Source: Bacillus sp. AFS015802
GTDB lineage: Bacteria; Bacillota; Bacilli; Bacillales; Bacillaceae_B
Reading direction: 5' to 3'
Assembly (NCBI RefSeq): GCF_002561455.1
Contig: NZ_NTUP01000010.1
Location: 1-64,000 of the forward strand
Length of the DNA stretch: 64,000 bases
A program made the translations under genes and the position numbers. A model generated the notes under the pieces. It saw only the letters and a list, made by a program, of their open reading frames with translations, was not told the DNA's origin and searched no databases. Below are positions 27,182 to 36,407 of the stretch, piece after piece; the stretch's first letter is position 1, and every line of letters begins with the position of its first letter.

Positions 27182-28609
27182 TTATCGAAACAACTCCACA
27201 TATTTCTTACTCAACACAGGCAGTACGCCGTCAAACAGTTTCTCTCTCCAATAAAGGTCTGCGGTCTGCTGTACGGCTGCTGCGTGATTCGGGTACGGAT
27301 AGACCATATTGGACAGGGCACCGATCTTGCTTCCCTTTTCCATGGCGAATACGACGGATTGCATCCAGTCACCTGCACCGGAACCGACTGCGTGGGCACC
27401 GAGTATTTTACCGCTAGGGTCTGTGATGATTTTGACAAGCCCTTCTGTTCGGTGATCGGCCACGAAACGGTCGACCTCGTCCAATGTCGTCTTGTAGATT
27501 TTATATTCTATTCCTTTTTCCACGGCCTCTTCTTCGGTTAATCCGATATGAAAGATTTCCGGTGTCGTATAGGTGGTCCATGGCAGCTTATTGTAGGAAA
27601 CCTTTCGTTTCAATCCAAATACGGCATTTTGGACGACGAGCTTTCCTTCCATTCCGGCTCCGTGGGTGAACGGGTAGCGGCCGTTCACGTCTCCGATGGC
27701 GAAAATATGGGAATGATTCGTTCTCAGTTCATCATTCACTTTAATGAAACCACGATCGTCCACTTCCACTCCGGCAGCGGATAAGTTCAAGGATTCTGTG
27801 CCCGGTTTGCGGCCGGTTGCCAAGAATAACAGGTCCCCTTCAACAGATTGCTCCACTCCGTCCTTCATATAGTGAACGGTCTTCTGCCCACTACCGTGCT
27901 TTGAAACCCGTTTGATTTCAGCTCCGTACACAAACTGAATATCCTCTTCCAGTATGCCTGTTGCCACTTCACGGATTTCCTTATCTTCTTTCACTAAAAT
28001 CTCTTCATTCTGTTCAAGGACAACGGCCTCAGACCCCAACTGGGAAAACGCCTGGGCAAGCTCAAGCCCGATCGGACCTCCGCCGATGAACACAACCCGT
28101 TGCGGCAGTTCCTCCACTTCAAATACGGTTTCATTCGTGTGGTATTCCACTTCGGACAGGCCATCGATATCCGGCACGTTGGGACTTGATCCAGTCGCCA
28201 CAACAATCCTCTTCCCTGAAATCCTGTCTTCTTTCTCCACCAGAATCGTGTGAGAATCAAGGAACTCGGCTCCTCCGAAGTAGATATCGACCCCCATTTG
28301 CAGGAACCGATCGGGATCATCATGCTGTTGAATATGTGATATGGCGCCCTTGACTCTTTCTTTCACCTTTTTCATATCGACGGTACCTTTGGTTTCAAAT
28401 CCAAGGGCACTTCCATTCCGGATGGTCGAGACTTCTCTTGCTGCCTGAATGAAGGCCTTTGATGGGACACAGCCCACGTGCAGGCAGTCTCCGCCGAGAA
28501 GGCCGCTTTTTTCGATGAGTGCTACCTTTGCTCCAAGGGAAGCGGCTCCCGAGGCGACGGTCAATCCACCGGCCCCTCCACCTATGACAATTAAATCGTA
28601 TTGATCCAT
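27182..28609 (-). CDS. MerA-like FAD/NAD(P) disulfide oxidoreductase
   Basis: The 475-residue flavoprotein has FAD motif DLIVIGGGAGGLTVA, the redox pair GGDCLHVGCVPSK (Cys42, Cys47), an NAD(P) fold VVFIGGGPIGLELAQAF (about 170) and FAIGDVNGRYPFTHGA (about 303). It lacks the N-terminal HMA domain and C-terminal Cys pair of mercuric reductase, and the lipoamide dehydrogenase His-Glu dyad is replaced by YPYPNHAAAV, so it is probably neither. The ATG at 28609 lies eight bases after AAGGAG. It ends the operon with TVP38 and CDP-alcohol genes; in other bacteria TVP38 domains are fused to this type of oxidoreductase. Confidence 0.88.
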   Translation of the reverse strand: MDQYDLIVIGGGAGGLTVASGAASLGAKVALIEKSGLLGGDCLHVGCVPSKAFIQAAREVSTIRNGSALGFETKGTVDMKKVKERVKGAISHIQQHDDPDRFLQMGVDIYFGGAEFLDSHTILVEKEDRISGKRIVVATGSSPNVPDIDGLSEVEYHTNETVFEVEELPQRVVFIGGGPIGLELAQAFSQLGSEAVVLEQNEEILVKEDKEIREVATGILEEDIQFVYGAEIKRVSKHGSGQKTVHYMKDGVEQSVEGDLLFLATGRKPGTESLNLSAAGVEVDDRGFIKVNDELRTNHSHIFAIGDVNGRYPFTHGAGMEGKLVVQNAVFGLKRKVSYNKLPWTTYTTPEIFHIGLTEEEAVEKGIEYKIYKTTLDEVDRFVADHRTEGLVKIITDPSGKILGAHAVGSGAGDWMQSVVFAMEKGSKIGALSNMVYPYPNHAAAVQQTADLYWREKLFDGVLPVLSKKYVELFR

Positions 28610-28621
28610 CTTCATCTCTCC

Positions 28622-29203
28622 TTATGAAAGTAGTCGTTTCGCTTCTAGAAATCGTTGGATCCCCGTGTACAATTCCACTGCAAAAAACAATAGGGTCGTC
28701 CACAGGACAATGGATGGAAATACCATCATGACGCTGAACAGGATGAACCCTTCTGTCCTTTCAGCCAGTCCAGCCTGGTAATAGAATGACTTCATACCCT
28801 GCTTCTCTGATACGGCTCCGACTGTAAGGAAAATGGTCATGGAAATGATGATGGACACGCTCAGTAAAAGGAGGGCCCACATGATATCGGGGTGCAGGAA
28901 AGCAACGCCCAGAATGACGCTGATCTCGACAATTCGATCAAAGGTCACATCCATGACGGTTCCAAAGGGAGACGGCTTGGTTAATCGGGCCATGGTACCG
29001 TCCACTGCGTCCAGGAATCCTGACAGCCATAACAAGATGACGGCCAGGATGGGGAATCCAAGGTAATAGACCAGTCCAGTGGTGGAACCCACTATGAAAG
29101 CTGTGACTGTCACTTGGTTGGCCGTTAATCCCTTTTTCAGAAACAGCTGTGCCGCTCCCTCTATACTTGGTTGAACCCACTTTCGGGCATGCGTATCTAA
29201 CAT
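28622..29203 (-). CDS. CDP-alcohol phosphatidyltransferase family protein
   Basis: The 193-residue integral membrane protein has about six hydrophobic segments and the family active site D-x2-DG-x2-AR...G-x3-D-x3-D as DAVDGTMARL then FGTVMDVTFDR (seven rather than eight residues between R and G). Such enzymes transfer a phosphatidyl group from a CDP-linked donor to an alcohol; neither donor nor acceptor can be told. The start at 29203 is preferred, since the ATG at 29215 overlaps the likely Shine-Dalgarno AAAGGATGG. E. coli ynjF, also beside a ynjBCD transporter, encodes the same family. Confidence 0.85.
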   Translation of the reverse strand: MLDTHARKWVQPSIEGAAQLFLKKGLTANQVTVTAFIVGSTTGLVYYLGFPILAVILLWLSGFLDAVDGTMARLTKPSPFGTVMDVTFDRIVEISVILGVAFLHPDIMWALLLLSVSIIISMTIFLTVGAVSEKQGMKSFYYQAGLAERTEGFILFSVMMVFPSIVLWTTLLFFAVELYTGIQRFLEAKRLLS

Positions 29204-29218
29204 GTTCGTTCCCATCCT

Positions 29219-29878
29219 TTACTTATCTTCTTTATCCGATAACCCAAGCCATGCTTTCATCTTCTTTTTGAAAATGATCGGTACAATGATCATGACTAAG
29301 AAAAATGCGATGGCAAAATATAAATTCGTTCGGTCTTCTCCTACCAAGCTTGACCCTAGAAAGACATAACCAAACGTACCGGGTAAAATTCCGATGGCCG
29401 TGGCAAGGATGAATGGAACATATCTTACCTTCCCCATTCCCGCAAGGTAACTGATCAAGTCGAAGTTCAGAAATGGCACAAGCCGTAAGAGCAGGACATA
29501 GAAGAAGCCCTTTTCCTCCATCTTTTCCCGTATTTTCGCCATGCGTGGAGATGGTCTTTTTAAAAGTTTCGCCCCCAGGAAGCTTGCTGCGTAATAGGCG
29601 ACCGTTGCCCCGCCGAGCGCTCCGATGAAAATATAGATAAAGCCTTCCACAGCACCGAAAGCGAGTCCTGCAGCAAGGGATAGAACGGAAGCCGGGAATA
29701 GGATCAAAGGCCGCACCGTGTAGGCGACCATAAAGACGATTGGTGCCCAAACGCCAAATGACACAATCCAGTCCCTGATTTCACCGGGTTTTACATGAAA
29801 GAAGTTCCGGCTTAGCCACATGAGGAACAACAATACCGCGATGAACAGCAAGATCCTGCCGATTTCTTTCTTCTTCAT
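29219..29878 (-). CDS. TVP38/TMEM64 (VTT domain) membrane protein
   Basis: The 219-residue protein has five or six hydrophobic segments and the VTT/DedA-superfamily core: FPASVLSLAAGLAFGAVEG (partial), LGGATVAYYAASFLGA, and LRLVPFLNFDLISYLAGM. Related proteins are lipid scramblases or transporters; YdjX and YdjZ of E. coli are of this kind. AGGAGGG precedes the ATG. It lies 12 bases after the ATPase gene, so it is co-transcribed with the ABC transporter. Confidence 0.9.
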   Translation of the reverse strand: MKKKEIGRILLFIAVLLFLMWLSRNFFHVKPGEIRDWIVSFGVWAPIVFMVAYTVRPLILFPASVLSLAAGLAFGAVEGFIYIFIGALGGATVAYYAASFLGAKLLKRPSPRMAKIREKMEEKGFFYVLLLRLVPFLNFDLISYLAGMGKVRYVPFILATAIGILPGTFGYVFLGSSLVGEDRTNLYFAIAFFLVMIIVPIIFKKKMKAWLGLSDKEDK

Positions 29879-29890
29879 TGTTCTTCCCTC

Positions 29891-30859
29891 CTATCCCTCT
29901 TTGTGAAACGTTTGGATGTTTTCTTCCTTGGCATACAGCCAGACCGTGTCGTTTATAGAGCCCCCTTCAAGGGGCATCTTCAGTTTCTGATTCAGCTCCT
30001 CCACCCATATTTCATGGATATCCGTTCCGGCTACAAACAGCTTCTGCAGCACTGTCCCCTTCCATTTCGGAAGAGGAAGATCCTGATTCGAGGGACTTAC
30101 GTGCAGATGAGAAGCGTGTATGAACCTCTTTTGCTGCAGGATGAGGCCGTCGCTCATGAATGATGCGACAGAGGGGGTTCCCGGGCGGTAATAGATTTCC
30201 TCCGGGGTACCGATTTGCAGGAACCGTCCTTCGTGCAGTACGGCCACTCGGTCCCCCATCTCATAAGCTTCATCACGGTCATGGGTCACGAAGAGGACCG
30301 TGGTTTCTTCTTCCTTCAGCATGCCCCGGACCCATTGTCTCAGCTCTCTCCTCCGCTGCAGATCAAGACTGCTGAATGGTTCGTCAAGAAGCAAAAGCTT
30401 CGGCTTCAGGATGAGGGATCGGATAAGGGAAACCCGCTGCTGCTGACCACCGGAAAGTTCTGAAGGATAATGATGCATAAACTCCCCTAAACCGACTCTT
30501 TCAATATAGTCCCTCGCTCTCTGCTTACTCTCACTTTTCTTCGCCTGCTTCATCTTTAACCCGTACATGACATTTTCAAGAACATTCATATGAGGGAATA
30601 GCAAAGGCTGTTGAAAGACCATACCTATGGGGCGGTTCCGGGGCTTGACGGAGGAAATATCGTTCCCTTCTATTACCACCTTTCCCTTTGCAGCAGATTC
30701 TAAGCCTGAGAGGATGCGCAGCAGGGTTGACTTCCCCGACCCGGATGCTCCTACCAACGAGAGGATCTCTCCTTTTTCCAATGAAAATGTCACGTCTGTT
30801 AAAATCTCTTTCTCTTTAAATGCTTTACTTACTCCATGAATCTCTATAAATGAACTCAT
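29891..30859 (-). CDS. ABC transporter ATP-binding protein (YnjD/PotA-like)
   Basis: The 322-residue ATPase has Walker A GASGSGKST, Q-loop VFQQPLLFP, signature LSGGQQQRVSL, Walker B LLLLDEPF and the switch histidine VTHDRDEA. A C-terminal extension of about 90 residues (TOBE-like) ends LYAKEENIQTF. The start at ATG 30859, eight bases after GGGAGG, overlaps the end of the permease gene by four bases (ATGA). It should energise the two permeases encoded just upstream. Confidence 0.92.
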   Translation of the reverse strand: MSSFIEIHGVSKAFKEKEILTDVTFSLEKGEILSLVGASGSGKSTLLRILSGLESAAKGKVVIEGNDISSVKPRNRPIGMVFQQPLLFPHMNVLENVMYGLKMKQAKKSESKQRARDYIERVGLGEFMHHYPSELSGGQQQRVSLIRSLILKPKLLLLDEPFSSLDLQRRRELRQWVRGMLKEEETTVLFVTHDRDEAYEMGDRVAVLHEGRFLQIGTPEEIYYRPGTPSVASFMSDGLILQQKRFIHASHLHVSPSNQDLPLPKWKGTVLQKLFVAGTDIHEIWVEELNQKLKMPLEGGSINDTVWLYAKEENIQTFHKEG

Positions 30860-31653
30860 AGCTTCTTCCTCCCTCTTACTTGCTGATAAGGGAGCATGAA
30901 TTTCAGACACCCTTCAAGAATGATGTATAACAGGATGGGGATAAGGGCGAACACGATGGAGAATGCTGCCATGACCGCTTCATCCGCCGTATCGGTAAAC
31001 GGGTAGTAGACCATCGCCAGGGTGACCACATTCCCCCCGCCGATGATCGCGGTCAGGACGTATTGACTTAGCGAGATGACGATCGTCAGGAACAAGACAC
31101 TTCTGATGGTCGGAAGAAGAAGGGGCAATTCAATGTGGTACAGGCGCTTGATGCCGCTTCCTCCAAGGATGGTTGACTGTTCGAGGAGTTTCGAACCGAT
31201 CCGCTCATAACCAGTTTTAAACATTTTCATGCTGTAAGGAATGGTTGGGACCAAATGGACAAGGGCGACCCCGAGCCAGTGATCTGAAAGACCGTATCGT
31301 ATGAATGTAATATGAAGGCCGATGGCGACAACCAGTACAGGAATGAAGAGCGGCAGCATCATGAGTGCTTCGATCACTGATTTCCCCTTGAAAGAAGACA
31401 AGGAGAACACTTTTCCCCCTGTGATACCAATCAGAAAATTGAGAGCCAATACGATGATGGCAATCCACAATGACGACCGTATGGAATCCAGGAACTTCCC
31501 TTCGTTCATCAAGAGCTCCCACGCTCTAACGCTTGGATTATGTTGAATGGGGCTCCCCCATACCCAGACGCCGAAAAAGCTTTTATAGACCAAAAATAAA
31601 AGCGGGAAAATAAAAAGAATGAAGGATATGCTGTAAAACGACGATTTTCTCAT
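30856..31653 (-). CDS. ABC transporter permease
   Basis: The 265-residue membrane protein has six hydrophobic segments. The cytoplasmic EAA-like loop lies in LLEQSTILGGSGIKRLYHIELPLLLP (about 160-185; partial family pattern). It follows the first permease gene by ten bases. In E. coli the corresponding YnjC is one long fused permease; here it is split in two. Confidence 0.9.
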   Translation of the reverse strand: MRKSSFYSISFILFIFPLLFLVYKSFFGVWVWGSPIQHNPSVRAWELLMNEGKFLDSIRSSLWIAIIVLALNFLIGITGGKVFSLSSFKGKSVIEALMMLPLFIPVLVVAIGLHITFIRYGLSDHWLGVALVHLVPTIPYSMKMFKTGYERIGSKLLEQSTILGGSGIKRLYHIELPLLLPTIRSVLFLTIVISLSQYVLTAIIGGGNVVTLAMVYYPFTDTADEAVMAAFSIVFALIPILLYIILEGCLKFMLPYQQVRGRKKL

Positions 31654-31663
31654 GGTAACACCT

Positions 31664-32527
31664 CTAATTCCCTATCCCTTTAGTGATGTGCATCCGTTTC
31701 TTGTTCGTGAAATAAAGAACGAACCACATGAAGATCCCGATCCCAAGACCTGTCAGTACCAGTGAGGCAAACGCTAATGGACGATCACTCCAACTGCCGC
31801 TGTAAAACCAGTCGTATGCAAGGATGGCAAGCATTTGCGGAGACGTCACCCCTAACAGCTGCGGAACCTCAAAGGCGGTAAAAATGAAGGCAAACAGGAT
31901 CGCCCCGGTTTCGACGAGGACTGGAAAGATAAAGGGCCATTCCGCTGCCCGGAATGACTGATAGGCGCCCGCTCCCAATAACGAAGCGACCTCTTTATAC
32001 CTTTTGGAAAGGGTGGCATATACAGGTAACAGCATCAGAGTCACAAAGGGAACTTCCTTCCAGACATACGTCACTATGATACCGACCCCGTTCCGGTCCT
32101 GAACCATTATCGGAAATTGACTGCGATCGTCAATCAAACCGAGCATACCGGCGACATTCGAGAAAAATCCGCTCTGATTAAAGAGCAGATAGACGAGATA
32201 CGCCCAAACAAAATGGGGTACAAGCATCGGGATCCACACCAGCAGTTTATGTTTGTTCTCCTTTAACAAAGGAGAGAAGGCCTTTACGATCCCCAAGCCA
32301 ATGATAAGGGAGAGGATGGTGGAAATGGCCGTCACCGTCAAACTGAACAGGACGGATGCGATAAAACGGTCCTGTTCAAACAACTCACGGTAATGCTCGA
32401 ATGTGATGATTCCCCCGCCACTTACACTCTCAAAAATCGCAAGGACAATCCCAAGTCCGGGAATGAGGAGGAAAAAGAGAAGGCCCGGGAGGAGAAGCAG
32501 CGCGTTATTGACCTTCAGCCACTTCAC
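31664..32527 (-). CDS. ABC transporter permease
   Basis: The 287-residue membrane protein has six hydrophobic segments and an EAA loop in EVASLLGAGAYQSFRAAEWP followed by FIFPVLVETG. The start is GTG, ten bases after AAAGGAG, and lies within the last 23 bases of the binding-protein gene, so translation is coupled. Confidence 0.9.
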   Translation of the reverse strand: MKWLKVNNALLLLPGLLFFLLIPGLGIVLAIFESVSGGGIITFEHYRELFEQDRFIASVLFSLTVTAISTILSLIIGLGIVKAFSPLLKENKHKLLVWIPMLVPHFVWAYLVYLLFNQSGFFSNVAGMLGLIDDRSQFPIMVQDRNGVGIIVTYVWKEVPFVTLMLLPVYATLSKRYKEVASLLGAGAYQSFRAAEWPFIFPVLVETGAILFAFIFTAFEVPQLLGVTSPQMLAILAYDWFYSGSWSDRPLAFASLVLTGLGIGIFMWFVLYFTNKKRMHITKGIGN

Positions 32528-33737
32528 GGGTCCAGTTCTCCTTTAACCATTCCACATAGGCAGCATCTAGCTCTCCTATGAATTGTTCTTCGAGTAGAGA
32601 GGCGTCCAGTACGCTTTCACCGCGATCGATCGCCATAAATTTCTGTCTCCATTCTTCATCCAGCTTCTCATATGAAATAGGTGAGCTCTCTCCCCAATAA
32701 TCCGGCTTCAGCTTCTCATACTGTGCTTCAGGGGAAAGGAACTCATTGATCGCCACCATGGCCCCTTCTTTATTGGGGCTGTTGAAAGGAATCGCAAGGA
32801 AATGAGTGTTCCCGATCGACCCGACGTCCTCCAATAGGAAAGACTTTGTGCTCTCAGGGAACACTCCATCCTTGATCATATGCTCCGCTCTTGCTTCGTT
32901 ATATCCCATCGTCATCCACACCTCTTCCTGGCTGTATAGCCTATCAAGATCTGTCAAGGTGGTTGGATACGTCTCTCCTTCCCTCCATAAGTAAGGCTTC
33001 ATGGCGTTTAATTCGTCCCAGACATCCGCTCCCAGCTCTTCCGCCTTCTCTTCATCAAATCCGGCCTTGGCGGGATTTGAATCCGTTTTCGCATAAAGAA
33101 GATGTCTCAGAAAGGCATTTCCCGTGAAGTCACTCGGGTTGGGATAGGTGAATTTCCCCGGGTTTTCTTTCATGAATGTTTTAAGCTCCTCAAAGGTGGA
33201 TGGTGGATTCTTCACTTTTTCATCGTTATAGAAAAAGACGAATTGGACCTTTCCCCACGGCGCTTCAAATCCTTCCGTTTTCGTTCCGAAATCGTATTGA
33301 AAGGCATCACTGTCTGTATCGTAATAGGTTGTATAGCTCGGCAGCTTATCCGTGAAAGGGCCTGCCAACAGATCATTTTCTTTGGCATTTTTAAAGTTTT
33401 CACCGTTGATCCAGACGATATCGATCGTCCCTTTTTCTTTCCCCGCCCGTTTCTCGGTTTGCAGCTTTTGAAGGATTTCGGTCGTATCTAAAGGGACGCG
33501 ATTCAGTTCAATATTCTTTTTTTCTTTTAGCATGGGAGCCATGACCTCATCGATATAGCGATTAATCCCGTCGTCTCCTCCCCACATGAACATATTCACT
33601 TTGGTCCCTTCCGCTTTCGTTGCGATCGTCTCCCAATCCCCGTCAGGAAGTTTCCCTGTATCGGTTGCATTTGGAGAACTGCAAGCGGATACTATTAGTA
33701 AGGAAATCATGCTGATTATAGCTAACCATTTTTTCAT
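32505..33737 (-). CDS. ABC transporter substrate-binding lipoprotein, YnjB-like
   Basis: The 410-residue lipoprotein has a signal with lipobox VSAC (Cys19) and a periplasmic-binding fold. IDIVWINGENFKNAKENDLL (about residues 105-124) resembles YnjB of E. coli, whose ligand is unknown; YnjB itself is distantly related to thiamine- and iron-binding proteins. ATG 33737, eight bases after GAGGAG, is used in place of a longer frame open to 33863. It is the first gene of a seven-gene operon ending at 27182. The ligand cannot be inferred from the sequence. Confidence 0.88.
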   Translation of the reverse strand: MKKWLAIISMISLLIVSACSSPNATDTGKLPDGDWETIATKAEGTKVNMFMWGGDDGINRYIDEVMAPMLKEKKNIELNRVPLDTTEILQKLQTEKRAGKEKGTIDIVWINGENFKNAKENDLLAGPFTDKLPSYTTYYDTDSDAFQYDFGTKTEGFEAPWGKVQFVFFYNDEKVKNPPSTFEELKTFMKENPGKFTYPNPSDFTGNAFLRHLLYAKTDSNPAKAGFDEEKAEELGADVWDELNAMKPYLWREGETYPTTLTDLDRLYSQEEVWMTMGYNEARAEHMIKDGVFPESTKSFLLEDVGSIGNTHFLAIPFNSPNKEGAMVAINEFLSPEAQYEKLKPDYWGESSPISYEKLDEEWRQKFMAIDRGESVLDASLLEEQFIGELDAAYVEWLKENWTREVAEGQ

Positions 33738-33944
33738 CCCATTTGCTCCTCTTCGCTTTTGTATAATTCTATTGTACTGAACCGGATAATATAAAAAAGT
33801 AATCTGCCTTACATATGTAACTGAATGCCCCAATAGATAGGGAAAGAAACCAGTAGAACACATTCCGCTGGGTGTCCATATTTAGTGAGGCTTGTAACCT
33901 TTTGAATCAAACGTTGTCTAATATGATAAGGAGGTGACTTTAAC

Positions 33945-34433
33945 GTGAAGGGATTGATCATGATCACAATCATTCTTATGGCGGGGATGTCCGGCTGTGG
34001 AACGGCTGATGAGAACAGCAATGAACCGGTGAAAAATGGGACAGACCAAGGGGCTGGTGAAGATATTTCTGTACAGAAAGGAATTGTCGCAGGCGAAATG
34101 GTACCTTCAATAACAAAACAAGATGGTGATGGTCAGAATATTTATATATATACAGTGAAAAATCAAACAGAGCAGGAGAAAACCTTTGTTTTCTCATCGG
34201 GTCAGACAATCGATTACGAACTTCGAAATGAAAAAGGCGAGGTCGTATACAAGGATTCAAAAAATAAAATGTATACCCAGGCGATACAGGAAATCACCGT
34301 GAAGCAGGGGGAAGAGTTTTCTCAGAAGATTGTCCTTCCTAAGCTTGAGAGCGGCTCTTATACGTTGACCGTCTGGATGACCGCCAAGGGAGAGCAGGAC
34401 TATAAAGCGACGGCTGAAGTGTTGGTGGAATAG
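33945..34433 (+). CDS. BsuPI-domain lipoprotein
   Basis: The 162-residue protein has a lipoprotein signal ending MSGC (Cys18) and a BsuPI-like beta-sandwich from about residue 65 (YTVKNQTEQEKTFVFSSGQTID, partial) to the end. BsuPI is the intracellular proteinase inhibitor fold of B. subtilis; a secreted lipoprotein form presumably has another role. The start is GTG, ten bases after AAGGAGG. It is divergent from the binding-protein gene. Confidence 0.85.
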   Translation: MKGLIMITIILMAGMSGCGTADENSNEPVKNGTDQGAGEDISVQKGIVAGEMVPSITKQDGDGQNIYIYTVKNQTEQEKTFVFSSGQTIDYELRNEKGEVVYKDSKNKMYTQAIQEITVKQGEEFSQKIVLPKLESGSYTLTVWMTAKGEQDYKATAEVLVE

Positions 34434-34437
34434 AGAT

Positions 34438-34481
34438 AAAAAGGATTAATCTTACAGGAACTGTGAGATTAATCCTTTTTT
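34438..34481. terminator. Bidirectional terminator between the BsuPI gene and sfsA
   Basis: AAGGATTAATCT and AGATTAATCCTT form a 12-pair stem with T-runs on both exits. It overlaps the last codons of sfsA. Confidence 0.9.
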
Positions 34482-35194
34482 GTATATACAGGTATGGATC
34501 CATTGAGGGAAATGCGTTCAGGCGTGACGTTGCAGCTTCTTCCGAAAAAACGGACGCCATGGTTTGCGGCTTCTTCCATGACCCGGGCAAAATGGGGATC
34601 GATTTCAGACGCTGACGTGATTCCCCGCAAATCTGTACGCTGGGCGATGAATAAGACCGCTGTTTGATAGTTTCCCGTCATCTGCAAATGGGTCAGCTCT
34701 TCTACATGCCTCGCTCCCCTTGCTGTGACGGCATCTGGAAATTTCCCCATTCCGTCCTCGGCCATCGTGACACTTTTCACTTCGAGTAGTAACGTATCAT
34801 CATTTCGTTTATGGGTGAGCAGGAAGTCAAAGCGCGAGCCTCCTACCTTATGTTCGGCTTTTTCCAGGCGCCAATCCTTCAGCTCCTCAAGTATTTCCAA
34901 CCGTAAAGCTTCCAGTACCAGCCTGTTGGGATATTGAGTATTTAATGAAACATAGATATCGTTTGTGCGATCATAGGTCATAACCGCTGACCATTTTGTT
35001 TTCCTTTTTGGATCCTTGGATTCCTGAAGCCAAATCGGTCCTCCCGGTACCAGCAAGTCCTTCAATCTGCCGGGATCGGGTAAATGGACTTTTTCTATTG
35101 AACCTGAAGGAAGCTCGCACTCTAACACAAACCGATTGAGTCGTTCCAGAAAGACCCCTTGGACCAGGGTGTCATGGAATGGTATAGCTACCAA
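34469..35194 (-). CDS. sfsA: SfsA family protein
   Basis: The 241-residue protein has the OB-fold-like N-terminus (VHLPDPGRLKDLL) and the restriction-endonuclease-like C-domain with SRFDFLL and LLEVKSVTMAEDG, containing the D and ExK residues. SfsA was named for sugar fermentation stimulation in E. coli and later described as a DNA-binding nuclease-like protein; the role is unclear. The start is TTG behind GAGGAG. Confidence 0.93.
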   Translation of the reverse strand: MVAIPFHDTLVQGVFLERLNRFVLECELPSGSIEKVHLPDPGRLKDLLVPGGPIWLQESKDPKRKTKWSAVMTYDRTNDIYVSLNTQYPNRLVLEALRLEILEELKDWRLEKAEHKVGGSRFDFLLTHKRNDDTLLLEVKSVTMAEDGMGKFPDAVTARGARHVEELTHLQMTGNYQTAVLFIAQRTDLRGITSASEIDPHFARVMEEAANHGVRFFGRSCNVTPERISLNGSIPVYTKKD

Positions 35195-35222
35195 GACTTC
35201 AACTCCTCGCTTCCTTTATCTC

Positions 35223-35996
35223 TCATTTAAGCAGAGCACTCCAGCTCTTCGTTTTGCGGTCAAAGGATAATAAACCGTTCGCAGGTGATTTGCGGATCTG
35301 TTTATAATCCTCGGTCATCTCATCCATGTCATAGTAATCACCGATCACCCAAATGGGAATCTCGATCTTCCCCCTGCTTAGTATGGCCTTTTCAAGGGAG
35401 ATGACCATTCCTTCTTTTAATTTATCTTTAAAGGAATGGATGACTTCCTTCCCGATCACGGGGTAGGGTTTCTCCTTCTTCATGCCGAACAGGCCTTTTC
35501 CCCCCTTGACCGTGCTGAGCTTGGAAGAAAGGGTCGCCCCCAGCATATGATAGAAGTCCTCGAAGTCCCGGTAATACACCTTATTGAACCAGCCGTCATC
35601 ATGGGAAAGATAGGCGTAGCGATTATTCAGCTTGGAATAAAAAGGAGGATGCAAAGGCTGTTTGATATGACCCATATAAAGAAGTTCGGCGATTTCCTGC
35701 CCGTTCAATTCATCCACGCCCACTTCTTCTTCAAAATCAATCCAGCAGAAGTCGCCATAGCTCTGAACCTCATCCTGCATGATCTTCTTCATTTCGTCCT
35801 GTTCGACATATTCCATATGGGTATGTATATTGAAAGCACCATGTTCGTACTGATGCTTTATAAGAAGTAAGTTCTTTAAGGGTTTGCGGGCATTCATTGC
35901 AAACTCATTGAAATGAATGCCGTACGAAACGACATATTGACGATCCGGATTCTTGTGAACATAGATGATATCTTTAACCTGATTATTTGCCTTCAA
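35223..35996 (-). CDS. Conserved protein of unknown function
   Basis: I do not recognise this family. The product of about 257 residues is soluble, with no signal or membrane segment, and rich in aromatic and acidic residues (GDFCWIDFEEEVGVDELNGQE, partial). It seems globular, with a mixed alpha/beta pattern. I prefer the TTG at 35996, seven bases after GGAGGG, over the ATG 33 bases upstream that lacks a binding site. It lies 28 bases upstream of sfsA on the same strand and is probably co-transcribed. Confidence 0.7.
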   Translation of the reverse strand: MKANNQVKDIIYVHKNPDRQYVVSYGIHFNEFAMNARKPLKNLLLIKHQYEHGAFNIHTHMEYVEQDEMKKIMQDEVQSYGDFCWIDFEEEVGVDELNGQEIAELLYMGHIKQPLHPPFYSKLNNRYAYLSHDDGWFNKVYYRDFEDFYHMLGATLSSKLSTVKGGKGLFGMKKEKPYPVIGKEVIHSFKDKLKEGMVISLEKAILSRGKIEIPIWVIGDYYDMDEMTEDYKQIRKSPANGLLSFDRKTKSWSALLK

Positions 35997-36407
35997 GAAC
36001 ATTCCCTCCATCTGATTAACACGGTGCACAGTTCATACTTTCTATTTTAGCAAATATAGAACTCAGTTGTTCTTTTCTATTTCATTTCAAAATGATGACA
36101 AAAGTCGCAGGGATTTGTCGAAAATAGTCATATTTCAGTACCAGTAGCTGTATTCATTTAAAATGATCAGCATCTTCAAGAAGAAGAAACCATCACCATT
36201 ATGTAATAAATGGTAGTTTGGATCTATATTCCTCCAACCAACCCCTCTTCTATCAGCATTTTCCTGACTTCATCTCTACAATAGATTCGAAGTACCTCCC
36301 ATATGTCGACAGAAGTTCGGTAATTTCTCCGGTCATGAGTAGAAATTTCCCTTCATTTCTATTAGACTAGGGAATGTGAAATCTTTAGAAATTCAGGTGA
36401 ATAGAAT
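35997..36407. other. Intergenic region before the SEDS gene
   Basis: About 410 AT-rich bases between divergent genes with no supportable open frame, RNA or repeat. It should hold promoters for both sides, but I find no clear pair of boxes. Confidence 0.5.

Noticed and set aside
27182-28609. Mercuric reductase (merA) as part of a mercury resistance operon
   Set aside because: No HMA domain, no C-terminal cysteine pair, and no merR or merP-like genes; only the core fold and redox cysteines match.
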